From Whalleya microplaca (taxonomy: Eukaryota > Ascomycota > Sordariomycetes > Xylariales > Xylariaceae): a stretch of 64,000 nucleotides of DNA. Under the pieces are notes generated by a model. That model ran no database searches. It was not told where the DNA came from and saw only the letters and a list, made by a program, of their open reading frames with translations. A program made the position numbers and the translations under genes. Of the stretch, positions 57,724 to 64,000 are shown piece by piece. The stretch covers positions 372,001 to 436,000 of the forward strand of contig MU385725.1 of assembly GCA_022497155.1 (NCBI GenBank). Direction: 5' to 3'. The stretch's first letter is position 1. Every line of letters starts with the position of its first letter.

Positions 57724-59504
57724 ATGGATAATTCCAAAAAACCAAAAGAGCCACAAGTAGCTTTTGTCAATATGACTACAAAGAATAGTACCGATGCCAG
57801 TAGTGATACCGGCGATCTACAAACCCGCCTAGCAGGGACTAGCAAGCGAGTAATCCAAGTGAGTTATCAAGTGTTTATTAATAAAACGAGCCCTTTTTTA
57901 ACCTGTCAGATATGCATCACAGCAGCTCTCGGCGGCTTCCTCTATGGCTTTTCTGCCAATGCCATGTCAGGAACTCTAGCACAGCCAAGCTTTATAGCAC
58001 TGTTCTTGACAAGCGATGATGCAACTTCTCGGATGGATGGTCTCCTTGGAGGGTATGTTCTGTACATTGTCCCTATTGTGAAAAGTGACTGAAGTCTTCG
58101 ACCATAGTTTCCTAGCCGGCGCACTGATCGGCTCAGTTGCCCAAGCTCCGATTTCGAACACGTGGGGTCGTCGAAGAGCAAATCTCGTAGCAGCCATCGT
58201 TTCAGTCATATCTGGTATATTGCAAGCGGCATCTTATCATATCGCCATGATTCTGTTTGCACGTACCATGTGCGGTGTTGGCGCTGGGATGGTCCTTGCC
58301 AACTCACCAGTCTATATGAGCGAAGTTGCTCCGCATCACACCCGTGGCTTGCTTGTCGGGCTGCAAGGTGTTGGTATTGTCACTGCGTACATCGTATGCT
58401 CCCTGTGTTCTTTGATATTCAGTTTCGTCCAACATCCTGTGCAATGGCGGTTGACTTTCATTGTCTTGACTGTTGCAGCTGTGGGCTTCGCTTGTTCGCT
58501 CTACTTCCTTCCAGAATCGCCACGATGGCTTATGGAGAAAGGGAGAGATGAACAGGCAAAGGCCGAACTCGAGCGTTTACATAGTACCAAGGCAGATCCG
58601 AACGGCACACTCGCTCGCGCTGAGGCAGCACAGATTAAAGCACAAGTTGATGCAGAGAGACACCTTCCTAAGAGTTACATCTACATATTCAAAACCCCCC
58701 ATCTTAGGAAGCGTGCTCTCTGTTCCATCCTTCTCTGGATTATGGGTCAAGGGACTGGAATTACTGCCATTGCAAACTTAATACCTGTTCTGATGGGCGG
58801 TCTTGGATTTGGGGTTACTCTTCAGCTTGGTTTAGGTTGCGCATGGACAGTTGTTGCAATACTTGGTTGCTTAGCAAATGTGACTTACATGGATCGAATT
58901 GGACGGGTCAAACTCCTTGGTACGTTCTCTTGGCCGGTCTCCATTTGTGGTCATACCTACGCTAATCTAAGCACGCAGTCATCGGCGGCATAACTAATGC
59001 TATAATCCTCTCCATAATGACAGCGCTTGTCAAGTTTTATCTTGACACGACATATCAACCCGGAATAAACGCTCTCGTTGCGCTTTATTTCATCTTTGGA
59101 TTTGCCTTCACATCCACCATCGAGTGTACTGCATATGTCTACGGCTCGGAAATTTGGCCAACGCACCTGCGCAGTCAAGGCTCGACCATTGCATATGCAT
59201 CATTCTTCGGTAACGCTCTCGCGTATAGCGCTCCAGTTGACTTGGCTTTGAAGAACATTGGGTGGAGGTACTACTTAGTATTCGTGGCGGTGACTGTAGT
59301 ATCTACGGCTATTCTCGCACTGTACTTCCCAGAGGTATGCATGACTTCACAGGGTTAAGTGAACGCTGCTGACATTATCCATAGACTAAGAGCCTCACAC
59401 TTGAGGGAATCAACGCAAAGTTTGGTGACCAAGTAGCCATTGACTTGAGGGATGCAATCGTAGCCGAGGTCCAAGGAGAGACTGGCGGTAAAAAGTTGAC
59501 TTGA
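57724..59504 (+). CDS. MFS sugar porter 2
   Basis: Five exons, 57724-57858, 57910-58052, 58108-58919, 58979-59334 and 59385-59504, give 521 residues, normal for fungal hexose/polyol porters. Hallmarks: GGFLYGF in segment 1, WGRRRAN in loop 2-3, [12 protein letters not shown] after segment 6, GQGTGITAI in segment 7 (in place of the usual QQxxG), DRIGRVKLL in loop 8-9 and PETKSLTLEGI after segment 12. The N-terminal ~55 residues are polar and cytoplasmic. GQGTG instead of QQ at the substrate-contact site of segment 7 suggests a specificity different from glucose porters. Its neighbours, two SDRs, suggest uptake of a sugar or sugar alcohol that the SDRs then oxidise (inference). Confidence 0.9.
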
Positions 59505-61770
59505 GCGATTAATCGGTTGGGATACAGACGCAATGCGGTGACCACTGGTATCATGTATCATTGGTGAAGTCGCTCATCCTACTATGAAGCCCAAGGACAC
59601 CTGTGTTAATATAAAGTGCCAATTCATAAGCCATTGTAGTCATACAAACGAACGAAGATGCAGCTACCTTCCTGTTGTGTATGGGATATTCGTACTCTAC
59701 ATAATAAGCCATTAGAATCTAGATTTATTCCTTCGGGACGTCGCCAACAGTTCTACTGCCAACTTTATAGTATTATGAACCCACCAAGTCTGAAATGCCT
59801 GAGGGCGCAAGTCTAATTGTCAATTCAGGGGACACAGTGATAGAGTAAATCAATGACCATTTGGATTTTGGAAGATAGGAAGGGCGTTGGATTCCATGAG
59901 CAGCGCATATGGCCAATATGACAAGTCATATTCGGCAATCTGGCTTGTTTCGTGCTATCTGACTTCTGCGTATTGGATCGTTCCGATCTAGATCTTGACC
60001 CAACCGGGTGGGATAGAGCATGCTCCGGAGTCTAGAGCTCGGCTGCCATACATGCGGTTGGGGGGAGATACGAGGGAATAATATCAGATGTCCGATTTCG
60101 GTAACCAATGGCTGAAACTAGAATTTTAACTGTGGCTGTTGTGCAATGTCATCGTAGCCTGCATAGTCCCAACATACATAGGTAGTGGATGACTGCTCAT
60201 TTCAAGGTCAGGCTCCATACTATATTAGAGTAACCCTTGCAACTCTCTAGTGGCAGAGTGGCTATTACCACATGGCCACGAGAAAATGCATACGCAGTAT
60301 CAAGGAAACTCGTAACGAATACTTGTACGTAGTGGTGCAGCATGTCTCATGCCGAAACGTGCTGAACGGTTTCATTCGTCATTAAAGCACCAGAGTCGAC
60401 TGTGTTTCATGCGCTATCAGGTATCCTTGTGGCCCTTGCGTTTCGCTTATTACACTTAATTTGGGTGCGATTTGCGAGCTCTCAATCCCGTGGTTGTTGA
60501 AAGTGATGCTATCACCACTTATTGTTTAGCTCAATAACACTATCGGAGACGCTGTAGTCGCTTTGAATTCCGTGCATGTATAAGGTTGCAGATGATTTGA
60601 CGGCAAATTATACATGAGTATAGAACGACGGTAGACATTCAAATAAACCCAGAATATAGCGACTATCATAGTATACATGTAACTAAGGTCGTAAGCACAT
60701 AGATAGATAGCTTCAGCTTAAAGTCAGGAACCAAAAAATACGTTTTATGTGTAGTTTACAGGGTATAAAAGGGTGTTTCCCGACAAGTACGGTACATGTA
60801 CAACCCTCCCTCTACGGTCCTTTGATGATCTTAAGGCACATACTCCCGTGTGTGACCGACAAGGGTCAGTGGACTTAGTCAAAAGACTATCAACGGCTTT
60901 CCCGGCTAGCCATCGAAACAGTTTAGTGAGTCCGTATTCTGCATCCTAAGTGGCTGACCGTCTTGGTCGGCGACGGCTGCGACTCCGCGTGGCTTAAGAC
61001 TAGCATTACACAACTGTTCTTTTTTCAATCCTCGATAATCAATCTGGTATGGAAGATACCCTTAGAAAATGGTGGCGAACACTGCTAGGTGAATTCGAGA
61101 CCTCAATGGCTCTATGCTCATCCTAGTGGTATGCGAGATGCATCTTCTGGATGGCAAAAAGCAAGACAGAAATATCTGCATGCGTCTCTCTGAGCAGATG
61201 CATTGGCCCTTTCCTGTAACCTTCTGTATTTCTGTACAGTATCTAAGTCTGAGTTGCTTACTCATAAATTCTTCCCCCATATCCTACCCTGAAAGGTTGA
61301 GGTCTAATATTACTCCTAAGACTTTCAGAAGTCTTATTGCAGTGGGAATATTTAACTCGGGTTGTATATGTTCTAGCCCCTGCAGTCATTATAACCGTCC
61401 TGTTCAGTCCTTGTATCTACACGACCGCTGTTCCCTGCTAGATAGTTTAGTCTCGTGAACTTGGTCGTTGGTGGCTTCAGCACGTTGAATGAGAACCTAA
61501 TCTCGCCTCTTACCCTTAGCATCGACGGCGATAGTGATAGATCACGTCACACATGCAAATGGCAAAACTTGATTATTAGTTTCAGGTGGCTAAGCAAGAG
61601 TTTCTAGGAATTCTTCTTTAGTGTAAGTTTTCACCTCCAATTATACAGCATAACCCCAGATCTATAAGACAAGGCACTCCGACACTGGCCATCCATATGG
61701 CTACAAGCTTGAAGATAGAATATCTCTTCAACCAGACTATACAATTCAAATAGCATCAGGGGCCATCAAA
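59505..61770. other. Spacer, no supported gene
   Basis: A frame at 61114-61458 is long but has no domain. The last ~100 nt hold the promoter of rhodopsin-type protein 2. No repeat was recognised. Confidence 0.45.
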
Positions 61771-63093
61771 ATGCCTCTTGGGGGAAAGGGTCCGACAACT
61801 ATTGCCGTTCTTTGCACGGAGACAGTCATTGCAGCTACCTTCATTGCATTCCGCACATATACTCGCAAGGTAATTAAAGGAGGCGTGGGCGCAGATGACT
61901 ATTTATTGGTGGTAACTTGGGTATGTTACTTGAATAGCAAGACGCTGACTATTGCTAATATTGTCGCCCAAGGTCCTTCAAGCTACTTTTGCAGCTCTCT
62001 TCACCGCATCATCCGCGTACGGATTTGGTCAACATGTTACAGATATTTCGGCGGAAGATGTTCAAATGGCTACTAAGATCGAGGTTACTGGCCAGTTTGT
62101 CGTGTCACTGGCAATGGGCTTTAGCAAGACGGCAGTTGCTATGTTCCTAATGCGCATTGTCGTTTCTGCTTGGTAAATGCACCATTCGACTACATCTCAA
62201 ATACGCTCACTGACACCATCCAGGCACAAAGCTGTTCTATGGTTCTGGATCATTACGATGATGGCGTGGTCGATGTTGCTGGCGATCTCGTGCTTTGCCC
62301 AATGCACCCCTGTGGAGTCCATCTGGGATGCTCGGGTGAAACCTAAATCATGCCCTTTGGATCTTACACTGATTGCATTCATTATGTGTTGTGAGTAATA
62401 CCCTTGGGTACGGTAATTGAGGCTTACGTGGTGATGTAGCTTGGTCTGCTGCGATGGACTTTTTCCTAGCAGCTTTCCCCTGGTGGGTTCTTTGGAACTT
62501 GAACATGCAAAAAAAGGAGAAATTCACGATATGTGTATCCCTCAGTTTGGGGGTATTGTAAGCTGCATATCTCTTACGTTTCATATTGTGAACTAATATC
62601 CTCCAGAGCTGGTGTATGTGGGGTCGTTAGAACATCTGGCCTTCAAGTGTTGAGTCAAACCGCGGACTACCTATGTGAGTGTCGTATGATAGATCTCCCC
62701 TATCACGTTCTAACTTGTCTTCCAGATGCAACTGCCGACTCGGTTATGTGGACGAGCAGCGAGTTGACTGTAACAATCATATGCGTTAGCATCCCAGTCC
62801 TAAGGCCATTATGGACCCGCGTAATTGGCGGCAGTGTTAGCGATCGTTACTACAAGCAGAGTGAAGAAGGATCAAGCGGTATCATGACAATTGGAAGAAT
62901 AAAAAAGCAGAAAAAGATGGATACTGATATCGCTATGGACACGATTCCTCGGCCAGATGTAAAGGACACCAACACCACAAGCATCGAAGGAGCCTGGCAT
63001 CCATCAAATACTGGCAGTAACCAGAGCATCCTTCAGGAGAGCCAAGCAATTCATAAGACCCAAGAGTTCAGTATCGCTTATGAGACTACTTAA
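61771..63093 (+). CDS. Fungal rhodopsin-type (PTH11-like) membrane protein 2
   Basis: Six exons, 61771-61920, 61973-62172, 62224-62390, 62440-62557, 62607-62674 and 62726-63093, give 356 residues. Seven membrane segments are visible. Family markers are GADDYLLVVTW after segment 1, AYGFGQH, FAQCTPVESIWD, DFFLAAFPWWVLWNLNM, KKEKFTICVSLSLG and ATADSVMWTSSELTV. The C-terminal ~100 residues form a polar cytoplasmic tail. It is a paralogue of the protein at 31906-33208: the first intron follows the same Trp codon, and a later intron splits the codon after G-V/G-I in the same phase. Membrane sensing is known for a few relatives only. It is followed by an LPMO gene on the opposite strand. Confidence 0.88.
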
Positions 63094-63603
63094 GCCACGA
63101 GGGTCTGATGGTATTGAATAAATTTACGGGCTCTATACCAGTGCGTTATAACTTTGAACCGCGTGAAATATCCCCAGTTCAAGGCAATTCAACTCGCAGT
63201 AACATTACTTTGGGCCACCAGTCATTGTAAGGATATCGCAATAACCCTCAATTTGCCCAGTTGTGCATGGTAATAGAGAACTAGGGAATGTTGTTGAGGT
63301 CGAATAACAAGCAGTCATCACAAAGGCGTTGAAAATGCACGAGAATACTTCTATGCATATGTATCCGCATAGAAAACTGTTACAGCCATCTATTAAGGGT
63401 CTATTATGGCTTCTGGGCAAGGGGAGACCTAATAAGGTAGTTCTACGGTCTAAGATGTAGGTGTCAAGCGACTTGGTTCCATTATCATATAGGAAGATTG
63501 TCTGATGTATTGCTGTATCAAGGACATGCTAATGTAGAGCTACCTCGCACAGAAACTCTGTTTGACACAGCCCTCCGAAACAATTCTAGAGTCCAATCCG
63601 CTT
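63094..63603. other. Spacer between convergent genes
   Basis: 3' flanks of rhodopsin-type protein 2 and the LPMO gene. Nothing was recognised. Confidence 0.55.
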
Positions 63604-64000
63604 CTAGGGCTGCCATACAGCAGGTCCCGGCATGACGTAAGAGTTTGCCTTCGGGTTGTTCCACTTGTCAAATTTGATGCCTGGATCATCGGCCTTGTAG
63701 ATACCGGGGATCTTCACAAGCGGGCTAGGTGTCCCTGTTCCGGTGCCCGTAATGTTAAGCTGGGCACACTCCATATAGAACTGCGCATGGTCTTTGAAGG
63801 CCTCGTGGAGCCCGATGTGTTCAACGCGGACGAGGTACTCGCCGGGTGGTGTCTCCTTGGGAATGGTATACTCGAGTCGGTCTTTCTGCCAGCTGCACCA
63901 GCTTCCATCGTTACCAGGGCTGTTCGCGTTGCAAAGGCCCACCTCGTAGACTTTGAACCAATCGCCGGAACCATCGTACGACGCGACGCCAGTCTCGGGG
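63604..64000 (-). CDS. AA9 lytic polysaccharide monooxygenase, 3' part (partial)
   Basis: The frame is open from the right window edge to the stop at 63604-63606, giving the last 131 residues of a secreted copper enzyme that oxidatively cleaves cellulose or related glucans. AA9 signatures: DWFKVYEVGLC, WCSWQKD, the core PPGEYLVRVEHIGLHEAF, AQFYMECAQLNITGTG with the conserved Gln and axial Tyr, and KIPGIYKADDPGIKFDKW. It ends without a carbohydrate-binding module (MPGPAVWQP), so this is a catalytic-domain-only form. The N-terminal copper-binding His and the signal peptide are outside the window. Confidence 0.9.
   Translation of the reverse strand, partial: PETGVASYDGSGDWFKVYEVGLCNANSPGNDGSWCSWQKDRLEYTIPKETPPGEYLVRVEHIGLHEAFKDHAQFYMECAQLNITGTGTGTPSPLVKIPGIYKADDPGIKFDKWNNPKANSYVMPGPAVWQP

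Overview
The window is nuclear DNA of a filamentous ascomycete (Pezizomycotina). The evidence is short spliceosomal introns (mostly 48-80 nt, GTRNGT...YAG), long gene-poor spacers, and a typical gene complement: ascomycete laccase ending in DSGI, AA9 lytic polysaccharide monooxygenase, HET-domain protein, PTH11/rhodopsin-type membrane proteins, QDE-2-type Argonaute, F-box protein and sugar porters. Laccase plus AA9 suggests a plant-associated or lignocellulose-degrading fungus; the sequence does not settle the genus. Exon models were built by hand by matching splice sites and reading phase. Every multi-exon model listed here sums to an exact multiple of three.

Layout: 3-443, C-terminal end of an unidentified gene; 444-7886, long spacer with low-complexity tracts; 7887-10190, sugar porter 1 (7 exons); 10191-15418, AT-rich spacer with a tRNA-like, SINE-type palindromic repeat (10862-11220); 15419-17956, laccase (10 exons); 20799-24082, Argonaute (5 exons) with the full D-E-D-H slicer tetrad; 25607-26044, coiled-coil protein; 27012-28245, F-box protein; 29158-30186, secreted alpha/beta hydrolase; 31906-33208, rhodopsin-type membrane protein 1; 33880-35031, AIM18-like mitochondrial chalcone-isomerase-fold protein; 35686-36866, two very small single-pass membrane proteins; 37289-38921, type I membrane protein with a lectin-like ectodomain (4 exons); 40750-41188, dithiol glutaredoxin; 43129-44307, BAG-domain Hsp70 cochaperone with no ATG; 45360-46469, ribosomal protein uL13/L16; 47810-51196, 1128-residue HET-domain protein; 52237-52631, small secreted cysteine-rich protein (2 exons); 54611-59504, two short-chain dehydrogenases and a divergently transcribed sugar porter; 61771-63093, rhodopsin-type membrane protein 2; 63604-64000, 3' part of an AA9 LPMO.

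How the genes relate: housekeeping genes (uL13, BAG, glutaredoxin, AIM18) lie among accessory genes for nutrient capture (porters, SDRs, laccase, LPMO, hydrolase), surface sensing or self/non-self recognition (rhodopsin-type proteins, HET, lectin-like protein) and RNA silencing (Argonaute). Only the SDR-SDR-porter group looks like a functional cluster. The least explained items are the tRNA-like palindromic repeat family (second copy at 41979-42056), the pair of tiny membrane proteins beside the lectin-like receptor, the missing ATG of the BAG gene, and recurrent exact palindromes in the spacers.
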